Shown: positions 49,891 through 58,947, counted from the stretch's first letter. The stretch is DNA of 64,000 nt from Palsa-504 sp963753225 (GCA_963753225.1 CAVWBQ010000042.1:186001-250000); one strand, 5' to 3'. Notes: generated by a model not told the origin, from the sequence alone. Made by a program: numbers and translations.

Positions 49891-50871
49891 GTGCGGATTC
49901 TCGTGCTTGGCGGCACGTCTTTTGTGGGCCGTGCCATAGTGGAGGACGCGCTGCGAACCGGGGCCGAGGTGACATTGTTCGGCCGGGGAAAGACCGCGCC
50001 TGACCTGTTCCAGGACCTGACGCGGCTGACCGGCGACCGGGATACCGGCGACTATGCGGCGCTTGGCACCGGCAGCTGGGATGCGGTCGTGGATGTCAGC
50101 GGCTATGTCCCCCGCCACGTGGGCCAGGCGATGGATGCGCTGGGCGAGCGGGCCGGACGGTACCTGTTCATCTCCAGTCACGCGGTGTACCAGCTCGACG
50201 GGATAGAGCCGGGCTCCACCGAGGACACTCCGCGGCGGCCGCCCGTCCGGGACACCGAGGAACTCACCGGCGAAACCTACGGCCCGCTCAAGGTCGCCTG
50301 CGAAGACGACGTGGTGGCCAGGTACGGCGCCCGGGCGACGATCGTGCGGCCGGGAAAGGTCGCCGGGCCGCACGACTGGCAGCCTGGGTTCACATACTGG
50401 GTACGGCGCGCTGCCCGGGGCGGCCGGGTGGCAGTGCCCGGCGACCCGAAGCAGCCGGTTCAGATCGTGGACTCGCGAGACCTGGCGCGCCTGGTCGTGC
50501 AACTGCTTGCCGACGACCGTCCCGGCGCATTCCACGCGGTCGGCCCCGCCACGCCGGTCACGCTGGGCGAGCTCGTCCGGACCTGCGCCCGGGCAGCCCA
50601 TGCCGAGGTCGAAATCGTCCCGGTGCCGCTCAATCTGGCACCGCCGTTCTTCCCGCTGCTCAGGACGAACTGGCCATCGCAGCAGCGCAGCCCGGCGCGT
50701 GCCAGAGCGGCAGGCATGTCCGCTACCCCGCTGGAGGTCACGGCGGCCGATGTGCTGACCTGGGACCGCCAGGGCGGCGAGCCGCCGCTGACCGGTGGCT
50801 TCACCCCCGAGCAGGAGCAAGCGGTCCTCGCGCGACACGACAGCAGCGCAGCGGGGGCATCCGGAACATAA
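49891..50871 (+). CDS. NAD-dependent epimerase/dehydratase family protein
   Basis: 326 residues from GTG 49891. Extended SDR: MRILVLGGTSFVGRAIVEDA (cofactor motif), GSWDAVVDVSGYVPRHVGQA, AGRYLFISSHAVYQLDG, and the active pair in GETYGPLKVACEDDVVARYG (YGPLK), ATIVRPGKVAGPHD, VQIVDSRDLARLVVQLLADD, and the C-terminal substrate part PAFHAVGP-like (GAFHAVGPATPVTLGELVRT). This is the plan of actinobacterial reductase-like epimerases annotated near peptidases. The sugar or other substrate is unknown. Its TAA is seven bases before the start of the aminopeptidase gene, so the two form an operon. Confidence 0.86.
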   Translation: MRILVLGGTSFVGRAIVEDALRTGAEVTLFGRGKTAPDLFQDLTRLTGDRDTGDYAALGTGSWDAVVDVSGYVPRHVGQAMDALGERAGRYLFISSHAVYQLDGIEPGSTEDTPRRPPVRDTEELTGETYGPLKVACEDDVVARYGARATIVRPGKVAGPHDWQPGFTYWVRRAARGGRVAVPGDPKQPVQIVDSRDLARLVVQLLADDRPGAFHAVGPATPVTLGELVRTCARAAHAEVEIVPVPLNLAPPFFPLLRTNWPSQQRSPARARAAGMSATPLEVTAADVLTWDRQGGEPPLTGGFTPEQEQAVLARHDSSAAGASGT

Positions 50872-50878
50872 TGGCCAG

Positions 50879-53377
50879 GTGCCATCGGTGACGGAGGGCG
50901 AGGCGCAGGAGCGGGCTGAGCTGCTGACGGATATCGGGTACGACGTCTTCCTGGATCTGGCGGCGACCCCGGCCAGTTCGCAGACGCGGGTCAGGTTCCG
51001 GTGCCGGCGCCCAGGGGCGGACACGTTCGCCCAGCTTGACCTGGCCGCGGCAGGCGAGGTGCGGCTGAACGGGCAGCCGCTGCCGCCGCCGGATGGCGGG
51101 CGGGTGCCGCTGCCTGGACTGGCCGCGGAGAATGTGCTGGTCGCCGGCGGCGTGATCGCCGACGTCGGGGGGATGGACCCGGGGCTGATCCGGTTCACCG
51201 ATCCGGCCGACGGGGCCTGTTATGTGCTCGCCGACGGGTTTCCCGATCAGGCGGCGCGGCTGTTCTGCTGCTTCGACCAGCCGAGCCTGCCGTGCGAGGT
51301 GACGCTCACCGTCCGGGTGCCGCCAGGCTGGCATCCCCTGGGCAACGGCCGGGCCCATGACGGCGGCGACGGGGTGTGGCGCTTCGGCACCGTGACCGGG
51401 ATGCGGCCGCACCTGTTCACCGTGTGCGCCGGGCCTTACCACCAGGTCTGGGCGGGCGGCGGGCCCGGCGTCTCGGTGCGGGCGTGGCGGCGGGCAGCGC
51501 TGTCGCAGTGGGATGAGGCGCTGGGACGGTTCGCCGAGACGGCCGTGCGAGCCCTGCGGCATTACGAGAGAGCGCTCGGCACGCCGTGCCCGTATCCCGG
51601 GTACGACATCGTGTTCGTGCCCGAGCTCACCGCGCAAGCCGGCAGCGTGCCCGGGCTGATGTGCGTGAGCGAGACCCTGCTGGCGCGGATGTCCGATCCT
51701 GATGACGACTTCGTGGCCGTGGTGTGCGCGCATGAAGTGGCGCACCTGTGGTTCGGCTCGCACGTGACCATGCGGTGGTGGGATGACCTCTGGCTGGATG
51801 AGGCGCTGGCCACGTACCTGAGCGTCGAGTTCACCAGCGGCTGGGCCGGGTTCGGCTACCGGGAGAAGGCGAGGGCGTACCGGGCGGACGAGCTGCCGGG
51901 ACGGCTGCCGGTATCTTCCCCCGTGGCCAGCTCGGCGCAGGCGCTGAGCAGGTTTTCCGCGCTGACGTACAACAAGGGCGCGGCGGTCATCAGGCAGCTC
52001 AGCGCGCTGATCGGCGAGGATGCGCTGCGCGCCGGGATGCGGGACTACCTGGCCAGGTTCGCGGGCGACTGCGGGACGTCCGAGGATCTGGTGACATGCT
52101 GGTCACGGGCATCGGGACGGGATCTGGCCGGGTGGGCGGACGCGTGGCTGCGCAGCGAGGGCGCGCCGGCGCTGCGGGCCGCATTCGCCGCCGGGCCGGG
52201 CCCGCTGGACGGGCCGGGCCCGCTGGACGGGCCGGGTGCGTCGCTGGTGGTCACGCAGGATCCGCCCCGCAGTCAGCTGGTCAGGATCGGGCTCTATGCC
52301 CGGGCCCAGGGCGGCGGAGGGCTGCGGCGCCGGCAGCTGGTCGAGGTGGATCTGGCGGGCGAGCGGGCGGTGGTGCCGGTCGCGTTCGGTCCCGGGGAAG
52401 CGGTACCGGATCTGGTGATGGCCAACGACGGCGACCTCGGCTATACGCGGATCGTGTTCGATGAGCGGTCATGGCAAGCGCTCGCCGCGGCTGCGCTCCA
52501 GGTGGACGACCCGGTCACCGAGGCGGTTTGCTGGACCGCTGCCTGGCAGCTGGTGACGGGCGCCCGCCTGCCGGCAGCGTCATTCGCTGACCTGGTGATA
52601 AGGCGCCTGGCTGATGGCCAGGCCGGGCTGCCGGCAGCCGGCGCGGAAGTGCTGCTCGACCGGGCGGTCAGCTCCGCCGACGTCTACGCGCCCGCCGACC
52701 GCCGGGCCGGACTACGGGAGCAGATCGCGGACAGCACGCTGGCCGCGGCGGCCCGCGCCCGGCCAGGGAGCCCGATCCAGCGCTCCCTCGCCGCCGCGTT
52801 CGCGGCCAGCGCGCATCGCGGCGACCAGCTTGACCTGCTGACCGCCTGGCTGGACGGGAACCAGGCGCCCGACGGGATAGCGGTGGACGGGGAGCTGCGG
52901 GCCCGGGCCCTGTTCACCTTGTCCGCCCGCGGGCGGGCCCGGCAGGCCGACATTGACGCGCTGCCCGAGCTTGACCGCGCCAATGGCGCAAGATACCGGG
53001 CGATGTGCCTGGCGATGCGGCCGGATCCGCAGGCCAAGGAGGAAGCGTGGACATCGGTGATGTCCGGCACGGCCACCGGACGGCTCGCGGAGGCGACCGC
53101 GCAGGGTGTGTGGGTGGCCGGGCAGGAGCAGCTGATGGCCGGCTACCGGAGCCGGTACTTCGGCGAGGCCCTGCATGCGCTCGCCTGGATGAGCAACTGG
53201 CCGCAAGAACGGCTCGGACGGCTGCTGTTCCCGTCGACGCTGTGCGATGCCGCCACCGTGGCAGCAGCCGAGGCCGCGCTGGCCAGCGGGGCTTTGCCTG
53301 AAGACCTGCGCAATGCCGTTGCGGAGCAGGCTGCCATCGTCCGCGAGGTGATCGCGTCGCGCGGAGGCACCCCGTGA
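50879..53377 (+). CDS. pepN: M1 family aminopeptidase (PepN-like) with an altered exopeptidase motif
   Basis: 832 residues from GTG 50879 (VPSVTEGEAQERAELL, the usual N-terminus of actinobacterial PepN). N-terminal beta domain to about residue 200, catalytic domain with the zinc site HEVAHLWFG (His285, Glu286, His289) and the third ligand Glu 19 residues after the second His (WWDDLWLDEALATYLSVEF), YNKGAAVIRQL region, and the C-terminal ERAP1-like helical domain from about residue 520. M1 enzymes cleave N-terminal residues from peptides. The segment that should hold the GxMEN exopeptidase motif reads QAGSVPGLMCVSETLL. The Glu that binds the substrate amino group is replaced, so specificity may differ. 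It is downstream of the epimerase gene by seven bases. Confidence 0.88.
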   Translation: MPSVTEGEAQERAELLTDIGYDVFLDLAATPASSQTRVRFRCRRPGADTFAQLDLAAAGEVRLNGQPLPPPDGGRVPLPGLAAENVLVAGGVIADVGGMDPGLIRFTDPADGACYVLADGFPDQAARLFCCFDQPSLPCEVTLTVRVPPGWHPLGNGRAHDGGDGVWRFGTVTGMRPHLFTVCAGPYHQVWAGGGPGVSVRAWRRAALSQWDEALGRFAETAVRALRHYERALGTPCPYPGYDIVFVPELTAQAGSVPGLMCVSETLLARMSDPDDDFVAVVCAHEVAHLWFGSHVTMRWWDDLWLDEALATYLSVEFTSGWAGFGYREKARAYRADELPGRLPVSSPVASSAQALSRFSALTYNKGAAVIRQLSALIGEDALRAGMRDYLARFAGDCGTSEDLVTCWSRASGRDLAGWADAWLRSEGAPALRAAFAAGPGPLDGPGPLDGPGASLVVTQDPPRSQLVRIGLYARAQGGGGLRRRQLVEVDLAGERAVVPVAFGPGEAVPDLVMANDGDLGYTRIVFDERSWQALAAAALQVDDPVTEAVCWTAAWQLVTGARLPAASFADLVIRRLADGQAGLPAAGAEVLLDRAVSSADVYAPADRRAGLREQIADSTLAAAARARPGSPIQRSLAAAFAASAHRGDQLDLLTAWLDGNQAPDGIAVDGELRARALFTLSARGRARQADIDALPELDRANGARYRAMCLAMRPDPQAKEEAWTSVMSGTATGRLAEATAQGVWVAGQEQLMAGYRSRYFGEALHALAWMSNWPQERLGRLLFPSTLCDAATVAAAEAALASGALPEDLRNAVAEQAAIVREVIASRGGTP

Positions 53378-53485
53378 GGATCGTGCGGCAATCGTTCTTA
53401 TTCCCGCGGGGGTGCTGCGGGCTGGCGGGGACACCCTCGTGCCGCTAGCGTCGATTCCAGGTATCCAGCGAAGAAGGCGGTTGAC

Positions 53486-54085
53486 ATGGCGCGGACCACC
53501 ACCCTGCGGGACCTGATGGGACTGAGCGATCAGGCGACGGCTCTCCCGCAGACAACGCTGATCATGATCGACTGCCAGAACACCTACCGTCAGGGCATCA
53601 TGCAGCTGGAAGGCGTCGAAGCCGCGCTGGCTGAGGCGGCGCGCTTGCTCGCCCGCGCGCGGGCGGCTGGCATTCCGGTCTTCCATATCATGCACGACGC
53701 CGGCGAGGGTTCCCCGTACGACGTGCATGCCGAGATCGGGCAGATCAGCGACCAGGTGGCTCCTGTTCCTGGCGAGCCCGTCATCGTCAAGAACTACCCC
53801 AACTCGTTCGTCGGGACAGACCTTGACGCCCGGCTTCGCCAGGCACCCGGCCGCGAGCTGATCCTGGCCGGGTTCATGACGCACATGTGCGTCAACTCGA
53901 CCGCGCGCGGCGCCTTTAACCTCGGCTACCATCCGACCGTAGTAGCCAGCGCCACTGCCACCAGAGCGCTGCCCGGACCTGACGGCGTTGCGGTGCCAGC
54001 GGCGGCGCTGCAAGCGGCCAGCCTCGCCGCGATCGGCGACCTCTTCGGCGTTGTAGTGAGCAGACCCGACGACATACCGGACTGA
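53486..54085 (+). CDS. Isochorismatase-like cysteine hydrolase
   Basis: 199 residues from ATG 53486. The catalytic triad of the family is clear: Asp29 in LIMIDCQNTY, Lys102 in VIVKNYPNSF, Cys135 in FMTHMCVNSTARGAF, with the preceding non-prolyl cis-peptide region GFMTHMC. Fold strands PQTTLIMIDCQ and IPVFHIMHDAGEGS are normal. Such enzymes hydrolyse amide, ether or lactam bonds (nicotinamidase, carbamoylase, isochorismatase). The substrate pocket does not identify one. Single gene with about 110 bases upstream and its own likely promoter, followed by an MFS gene after 119 bases. Confidence 0.88.
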   Translation: MARTTTLRDLMGLSDQATALPQTTLIMIDCQNTYRQGIMQLEGVEAALAEAARLLARARAAGIPVFHIMHDAGEGSPYDVHAEIGQISDQVAPVPGEPVIVKNYPNSFVGTDLDARLRQAPGRELILAGFMTHMCVNSTARGAFNLGYHPTVVASATATRALPGPDGVAVPAAALQAASLAAIGDLFGVVVSRPDDIPD

Positions 54086-54204
54086 GACCCGGCGCGGCTG
54101 GTCAGCTATCCCTAGGCCAGCAGCTTCCTGACTCAAACTGGACCACTAAATCGCCATGAAATCGGACCTTACCAGCGTGCCGGCTGGGTTCTACTGTGCG
54201 TGTT

Positions 54205-55404
54205 ATGAGCACATTGACGCAGCCGCAGCCCGGTACCGCGGTTCCGGCCCGACTCCTCAGCGTGCCGCTGGCAGTCACGTTCCTGGCCGAGTTCACCTCG
54301 CTCACCAGCTTCTTCCTGCTGCTGTCGGTGATGCCGATGCTGGCGGCGGCGGCTGGCGCCGACAGCTCCGGTGCCGGGCTGATCACCGGGTCCCTGCTGC
54401 TCGGCACCGTGGCTGCCGAGGTCGTGGCCGCGGCAGCGATCAGGCGGTTCGGCTGCCGGATGGTGCTTGCGGCCGGAGCCGTGCTGCTCGGCGCGCCGGC
54501 CCTGGCCATGCTCGCACGCGAGCCCCAGGCCGTCATGGTGAGCGTCAGCGTGGTGCGCGGGCTCGGCTTCGGCTTGTGCGGCGTGGTCACCGGCACGCTC
54601 ACCGCCAAGCTGCTGCCTCCCGAACGGCGCGGTGAGGGGCTCGGCCTGCTCGGCATCGTCTCCGGCGTCCCGGCAGTTGTCGCGCTGCCGGCCGGGGTCT
54701 GGCTCGCCGGGCACCACCTGCCCGCCGCGGCCGCGGCGATGGCGGCCACTGCCGGCCTGCTGCCGCTGGCGGCGATCCGCTGGCTGCCGGGCGGGCGCGA
54801 GGCACGCCGTACCGCCCGCGCCAGGCGGATGCCGGGCGTCCGCAGCTCCGGGCGGATGGCGGGCGCCGCGCTGCGGCTGCCGCTGATCTTCGCCGCCGCC
54901 ACCATCGCGGCCGGCGTGCTGGACTCGTTCCTGCCGCTCGCGAAGGGGGTCCCGAGCAACCTCGCCTCGGCCGCCCTGCTCGTGCAGGCGATCGCCGCCA
55001 CGCTCAGCCGCTGGCAGGCCGGCAAGCACGGCGACCGGTACGGTCACGCCCGGTTGCTCATCCCGGCGCTCGCTGTGGCGGGGCTCGGCATGGCCGCGAT
55101 GATCGTGCTGGCCTCGCCCGTGGTGATCTTCGCAGGAATGGTGCTGTTCGGCACCGGGTTCGGGGTGATCGAGAACGCGACGTTCGCGCTGCTGATCGAG
55201 TACCTGCCTGAGGCTAAGGCCAGCGCGTTGTGGAACCTCGCCTACGACGCCGGGTACGGCGCGGGCCCGGCCGTCTTCGGCCTGATCTGCGTCCGCACCG
55301 GCTACCCGGCGGCGTTCGGCCTTACGGGCGCGTTGATCCTCGCCACAGTCCCGGTCGCCTTGCGCGAGCGGAAGGCCGTGGCCAGCGTTGCACGCCCAGT
55401 GTGA
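54205..55404 (+). CDS. MFS transporter
   Basis: 399 residues from ATG 54205. About 12 membrane segments: VTFLAEFTSLTSFFLLLSVM, GLITGSLLLGTVAAEVVAAA, IRRFGCRMVLAAGAVLLGAP, VVRGLGFGLCGVVTGTLTAK, IVSGVPAVVALPAGVWLAG in the first half; a short Arg-rich loop (REARRTARARRMPG), then LIFAAATIAAGVLDSFLPLA, LIPALAVAGLGMAAMIVLAS and NLAYDAGYGAGPAVFGLICV. Members of this small group are drug or metabolite efflux permeases. The substrate is unknown. It begins 119 bases after the isochorismatase-like gene and may be co-regulated with it. An in-frame ATG three codons earlier (54196) is an alternative start. Confidence 0.86.
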   Translation: MSTLTQPQPGTAVPARLLSVPLAVTFLAEFTSLTSFFLLLSVMPMLAAAAGADSSGAGLITGSLLLGTVAAEVVAAAAIRRFGCRMVLAAGAVLLGAPALAMLAREPQAVMVSVSVVRGLGFGLCGVVTGTLTAKLLPPERRGEGLGLLGIVSGVPAVVALPAGVWLAGHHLPAAAAAMAATAGLLPLAAIRWLPGGREARRTARARRMPGVRSSGRMAGAALRLPLIFAAATIAAGVLDSFLPLAKGVPSNLASAALLVQAIAATLSRWQAGKHGDRYGHARLLIPALAVAGLGMAAMIVLASPVVIFAGMVLFGTGFGVIENATFALLIEYLPEAKASALWNLAYDAGYGAGPAVFGLICVRTGYPAAFGLTGALILATVPVALRERKAVASVARPV

Positions 55405-55683
55405 CCACGTCCTGAGCTCTGCGCTCAACAGGCCAGCGGTCAGTCGTCGGCGCTGCTTCTTAGGCTGCGATAAGGAACTTCTTCGGCCAGCCTGAGTCCC
55501 GCTTGGTTCCCTTGGGGCAAGCCACGAACCGAGGAGGATTCGCATGCGCAACCGAACCAGGATGATTGCCGCCGCCGCAGCGGTCACCGCGGCTGTCGCC
55601 GCGGGCAGCACCGCCGCGGTGGCGTCGGCGACAGGCGGCAAGCCCGGCGCCCCCGCAAAGACCACGTCCGCCAGCGAGAAGCC

Positions 55684-55882
55684 GGGCCATGACGCGATCG
55701 TGGCCGCGGTGGCCAGGGACCTGCACGTCAGCACGGCCCGGGTCGGCGCGGCGCTCCAGCCGCTGTTCGCGGCGGGTCATGCCGACACGTCGTCGCCGGC
55801 CTTCGCGGCGGCCGCCCGTTCGCTCGGCGTCAGCACCCAGCAGCTGAACACTGCGCTCGCGCACGCCAAGCAGAGCCTGGCC
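55684..55882 (+). repeat. 199-bp direct repeat, unit 1
   Basis: Paired with 56001-56199. The two units are about 93 percent identical by eye and of equal length. They encode the two copies of the secreted protein's repeat domain, which suggests recent duplication or ongoing gene conversion. Confidence 0.8.
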
Positions 55883-56000
55883 GGAGGCTCGCACGCCAAG
55901 CAGGGGCCGGCCGCTCCAAGGCCGCTCCGGCTGGCTCCAAAGCCGCTCCGGCCGGCTCCAAGGCCGCTCCGGCTGGCTCCAAGGCCGCCGAAGAGCGGCA

Positions 56001-56199
56001 GGGCCACGACGCGATGGTGGCGGCGGTGGCCGGGGAGCTGCACGTCAGCACGGCCCGGGTCAGCGCGGCGCTCCAGCCGCTGTTCGCGGCGGGCCAGGCC
56101 GACACGTCGTCGCCGGCCTTCGCGGCGGCCGCCCGTTCGCTCGGCGTCAGCACCCAGCAGCTGAACACGGCGCTCATGCACGCCAAGCAGAGTCTGGCC
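56001..56199 (+). repeat. 199-bp direct repeat, unit 2
   Basis: Second copy of 55684-55882. Coding differences are conservative (for example GHADT becomes GQADT, ALAHAK becomes ALMHAK). Confidence 0.8.
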
Positions 56200-56239
56200 C
56201 AAGGCAGCTGACGTCATCGGAGAATGCCGGTTAAGGAAC

Positions 56240-56920
56240 GTGCGCGATACTGGCCTGGTGCGGGTCCTCGTGGTCGACGATGACGAGGCGGTACGCAGCG
56301 CGCTGACCCATGCGCTGCACCGTGACGGCTACGACGTGTCCACGGCGGACGACGGCGCCACCGCGCTGGCCGCGCTGCTGCGGAACCGGCATGATGCCGT
56401 CGTGCTTGACGTCCTCATGCCCGAGCCGGGCGGGCTCGAGGTGTGCCGCGTGATCAGGGCGCGCGGCGACGACACCCCGATCCTGATGCTGACCGCGCGA
56501 GATCTGGTTTCCGACCGGGTCGCCGGGCTGGACGCCGGCGCCGACGATTACCTGGCCAAGCCGTTCGCGCTCGAGGAACTGAGGGCGCGGCTGCGCGCGT
56601 TGCTGCGGCGCAGCGGCGCGGGCGCCGGCCTGCTCCGGTTCGCCGACGTCGAGCTCGATGTCGCGGCACACCAGGCAAGTCGCCGCGGGGAACGGCTGCC
56701 GCTGACCAAGACCGAATTCGCGCTGATCGAATTGTTCCTGCGTAACCCGGGCCGGGTGCTTTCCCGGACCCAGATATTCGAATCGGTGTGGGGGTACGAC
56801 TTCGGCCCGGAATCGAACGGGCTGTGGGTCTATATCGGCTATTTGCGGCGGAAGATGGGCGAGCCGCGGCTGATCCAGACCGTCCGCGGGATCGGCTACG
56901 TGCTGCGAGAACAGGCATGA
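56240..56920 (+). CDS. OmpR/MprA-type response regulator
   Basis: 226 residues from GTG 56240 (another GTG at 56258 would give a normal VRVLVVDDDEAVRS start; neither has a good ribosome site). Receiver domain: VLVVDDDEAVRSALTHALHR with the acidic pair, phospho-acceptor Asp in AVVLDVLMPEPGGLEVCRVI, Thr in LMLTARD, Lys in DDYLAKPFALEELRARLRA. C-terminal winged helix: LPLTKTEFALIELFLRNPGR, VLSRTQIFESVWGYDFGPES, LWVYIGYLRRKMGEPRLIQT, GIGYVLRE. This is the MprA-like subgroup. It overlaps its kinase by four bases. Targets are unknown, but the secreted repeat protein just upstream is a likely one. Confidence 0.9.
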   Translation: MRDTGLVRVLVVDDDEAVRSALTHALHRDGYDVSTADDGATALAALLRNRHDAVVLDVLMPEPGGLEVCRVIRARGDDTPILMLTARDLVSDRVAGLDAGADDYLAKPFALEELRARLRALLRRSGAGAGLLRFADVELDVAAHQASRRGERLPLTKTEFALIELFLRNPGRVLSRTQIFESVWGYDFGPESNGLWVYIGYLRRKMGEPRLIQTVRGIGYVLREQA

Positions 56921-58263
56921 GCCTGCGCACCAGGGTCGCGATCGCAGTCGGCGCGGTCGTCTTCGGCGCGCTGGCGGTCGTGGCGGCGGTTGTCTATCCG
57001 GCGGTCGGCGCGAACCTGCGCGGGCAGGACGACGGCTCTCTGGTACAGGTAGCCCAAAACGCGCAGACTATAGCGGCCAAGCTCAAACAGGCCCATACCG
57101 TCGGGCAGCTGGTCCCGTTCGGCAGTACGCAGCTGCAGATCCTGCCCGATGCCACGGTCGGCCCTGTGAACGGGTTCGTCGGCGTCACCGGTCACGACGT
57201 CCAGGTGGCGGACGGGAACGCCAAGCCGTATTTCCAAGACGAGGCCTACGGAAAGGTCGTCTACCGCATTTACACCATGCAGTTTCCTGGGCAACCCGGA
57301 GTTCTGGTCCGCGTCGCCCGGCCCGCGTCGGATGCGACATCGACTCAGACCTCGCTCGGCTGGCTGCTCGCCGTACTCGTGCCGGTCGGCGCGATCGGCG
57401 CGGCGGTGCTGGCGCGGCTGGCCGCGGGCCGGGTGTTGCGCCCGGTCGGCCGGCTGACCGAAACCGTCGAGCGGATCAGGGCTACCGGCGATCTCAGCGC
57501 GCCGATCGAGACGCCAGGTCAGGACGAGATCAGCCGGCTCGGGCAGGCATTCGCCGCGATGACGGCCGCGCTGGACGAATCGGCGGGCGCGCAACGCCGG
57601 CTGGTCGCCGACGCCTCACACGAGCTGCGCACCCCGCTCACCAGCCTGATCACCAACCTCGAACTGCTCGCTGAACAGCCGGATGACCCCAACGCGCCGG
57701 CGCTTGCCGCGGCCGCGCTAGCCGAGGCGGACGAACTGCGCGTGCTGGTCAACGACCTGGTCGAGCTCGCGCGTGACGGGCGGGCCTCGTTCCACATCGA
57801 AGACGTCCGGCTGGACCTGGTCGCGGAACGAGTCGCAGCGCGGGCCGCCGGCCGGGCGCCGGGACTGCGGTACGAGCTCGATTTCCGGCCGACACTGGTC
57901 CTCGGCGACCCGGACGCGCTGGAACGGGCGATCGGCAACCTGGTCGACAACGCGCTGAAATGGAGCCCGCCGGATGGCCGCATCCGCATCTCGGCAGCCG
58001 GCGGGACGGTCGAGGTCAGCGACGACGGGCCGGGCATTCCCGCGGACGACCTGCCATACATCTTCGACCGCTTCTACCGGTCCGCAAAGGCGCGGGCACT
58101 GCCCGGCTCGGGCCTCGGCCTCGCGATCGTGCGCAGGATTGCCGACATGCACCACGGAACCGTCGAAGCGATTCCGCTGCAGCAAGGGGTGAAATTCCGC
58201 ATCAGCGTGCCGGAGACCGTCGTCGACCCGCCCACCCCAGAACGGACCCCGCTATGTAGCTGA
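56917..58263 (+). CDS. MprB-type sensor histidine kinase
   Basis: 448 residues from ATG 56917. Membrane helix VAIAVGAVVFGALAVVAAVV, an extracytoplasmic sensor region of about 125 residues (QNAQTIAAKLKQAHTVGQLV to VYRIYTMQFPGQPGVLVRVA), second helix WLLAVLVPVGAIGAAVLARL, HAMP (LRPVGRLTETVERIRATGDL), H box LVADASHELRTPLTSLI with the phospho-His, N box ERAIGNLVDNALKWSPPDGR, G1 DDGPGIP, F box FDRFYR, G2 GSGLGLAIV. A complete kinase of the MprB type; in mycobacteria MprAB responds to envelope stress. The frame is intact. With the secreted repeat protein upstream, an extracellular ligand relation is conceivable (inference). Confidence 0.9.
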   Translation: MSLRTRVAIAVGAVVFGALAVVAAVVYPAVGANLRGQDDGSLVQVAQNAQTIAAKLKQAHTVGQLVPFGSTQLQILPDATVGPVNGFVGVTGHDVQVADGNAKPYFQDEAYGKVVYRIYTMQFPGQPGVLVRVARPASDATSTQTSLGWLLAVLVPVGAIGAAVLARLAAGRVLRPVGRLTETVERIRATGDLSAPIETPGQDEISRLGQAFAAMTAALDESAGAQRRLVADASHELRTPLTSLITNLELLAEQPDDPNAPALAAAALAEADELRVLVNDLVELARDGRASFHIEDVRLDLVAERVAARAAGRAPGLRYELDFRPTLVLGDPDALERAIGNLVDNALKWSPPDGRIRISAAGGTVEVSDDGPGIPADDLPYIFDRFYRSAKARALPGSGLGLAIVRRIADMHHGTVEAIPLQQGVKFRISVPETVVDPPTPERTPLCS

Positions 58264-58438
58264 CCGTGCCGTTCCCGCCCCCGCGACCGGTCGACGATAA
58301 CCCGGACCTCCCTGATTCGTAAGCATTCAGGGCCTGACCCGGCCGACGGCAATCCCCGGGACAGCCGGCGGCGACAATCGGTGCCTGCCGCCGCGTCCGC
58401 CTCAGCTGAGCTGAGGCGCGGCGGCCGGTCTTAGCCGG

Positions 58439-58762
58439 TCAGCGGGGCTGGATCTCGCCCATCGGGCCGAAGCCGTCATGCGGGGTGTCGATGTAGATAA
58501 TCTGCGGCTGCGCGGCCACCAGATCGGGTGCGGTGCCGAAGAACTTCTTCACGTAGGGATGCCTGACGTGCGCAGCGCCCGCCTCGGCATCGGCGAAGCC
58601 CTCGATGCAGACGAACTCGTTGCCGTCGGTCAGACTCCGGGCAAACTGGAAGAACAAGCAGCCGTCCTCGGAGTTGACGTCCTTGGCGTAGGAGTCGGCC
58701 AGCGCCAGCCACTCGTCCATCTTCTCGGGCCGGATCCGCATCTTGATGTTGATCAGGATCAT
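58439..58762 (-). CDS. Antibiotic biosynthesis monooxygenase (ABM) domain protein
   Basis: 107 residues from ATG 58762. Single ferredoxin-like ABM fold: ILINIKMRIRPEKMDEWLAL, DSYAKDVNSEDGCLFFQFAR, NEFVCIEGFADAEAGAAHVR, HPYVKKFFGTAPDLVAAQPQ. This matches YgiN/YdhR-type small monooxygenases and quinol-oxidising relatives that work as dimers without cofactor. The conserved EDGCLFFQF and H of AAHVRHPYVKKFF fit that group. The physiological substrate is unknown. Single gene with about 175 bases to the kinase gene on the other strand. Confidence 0.87.
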   Translation of the reverse strand: MILINIKMRIRPEKMDEWLALADSYAKDVNSEDGCLFFQFARSLTDGNEFVCIEGFADAEAGAAHVRHPYVKKFFGTAPDLVAAQPQIIYIDTPHDGFGPMGEIQPR

Positions 58763-58947
58763 GGGGTCCCCTCCTGCTAGGTGACAGTCGTCATCATCGT
58801 GGTGCGATCCCCAGCGACCGTCAACTGCACCGCATCGCCCGCCTGGGTGCCTGGCACGCGAGAGCGTGGCGATGGCTGAGGTCAGCGCTGGCGGATGGCT
58901 CTGTGCAGGTGCTGCTTCAGCAGGTGAGCGACAGGCCCGGCGCGGCG

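Larger units (their letters stand above)
55544..56211 (+). pseudogene. Secreted protein with two near-identical 66-residue repeats, frameshifted in the linker
   Basis: ATG 55544 after GAGGAGG. Signal peptide RTRMIAAAAAVTAAVAAGST with an Ala-rich core and cleavage near VASA. Unit 1 (bases 55684-55882): HDAIVAAVARDLHVSTARVG, ALQPLFAAGHADTSSPAFAA, AARSLGVSTQQLNTAL. Unit 2 (56001-56199) differs by only a few residues. Between them a linker of three 21-bp repeats (AAPAGSK, 55921-55983) carries a frame change near 55910. The second unit reads in the shifted frame to 56211. Within each unit the motifs LHVSTARV..AL and LGVSTQQL..AL are half-repeats. No known domain is recognised. It lies 28 bases before the response regulator gene, so it is probably part of its regulon or sensing. 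Confidence 0.6.
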
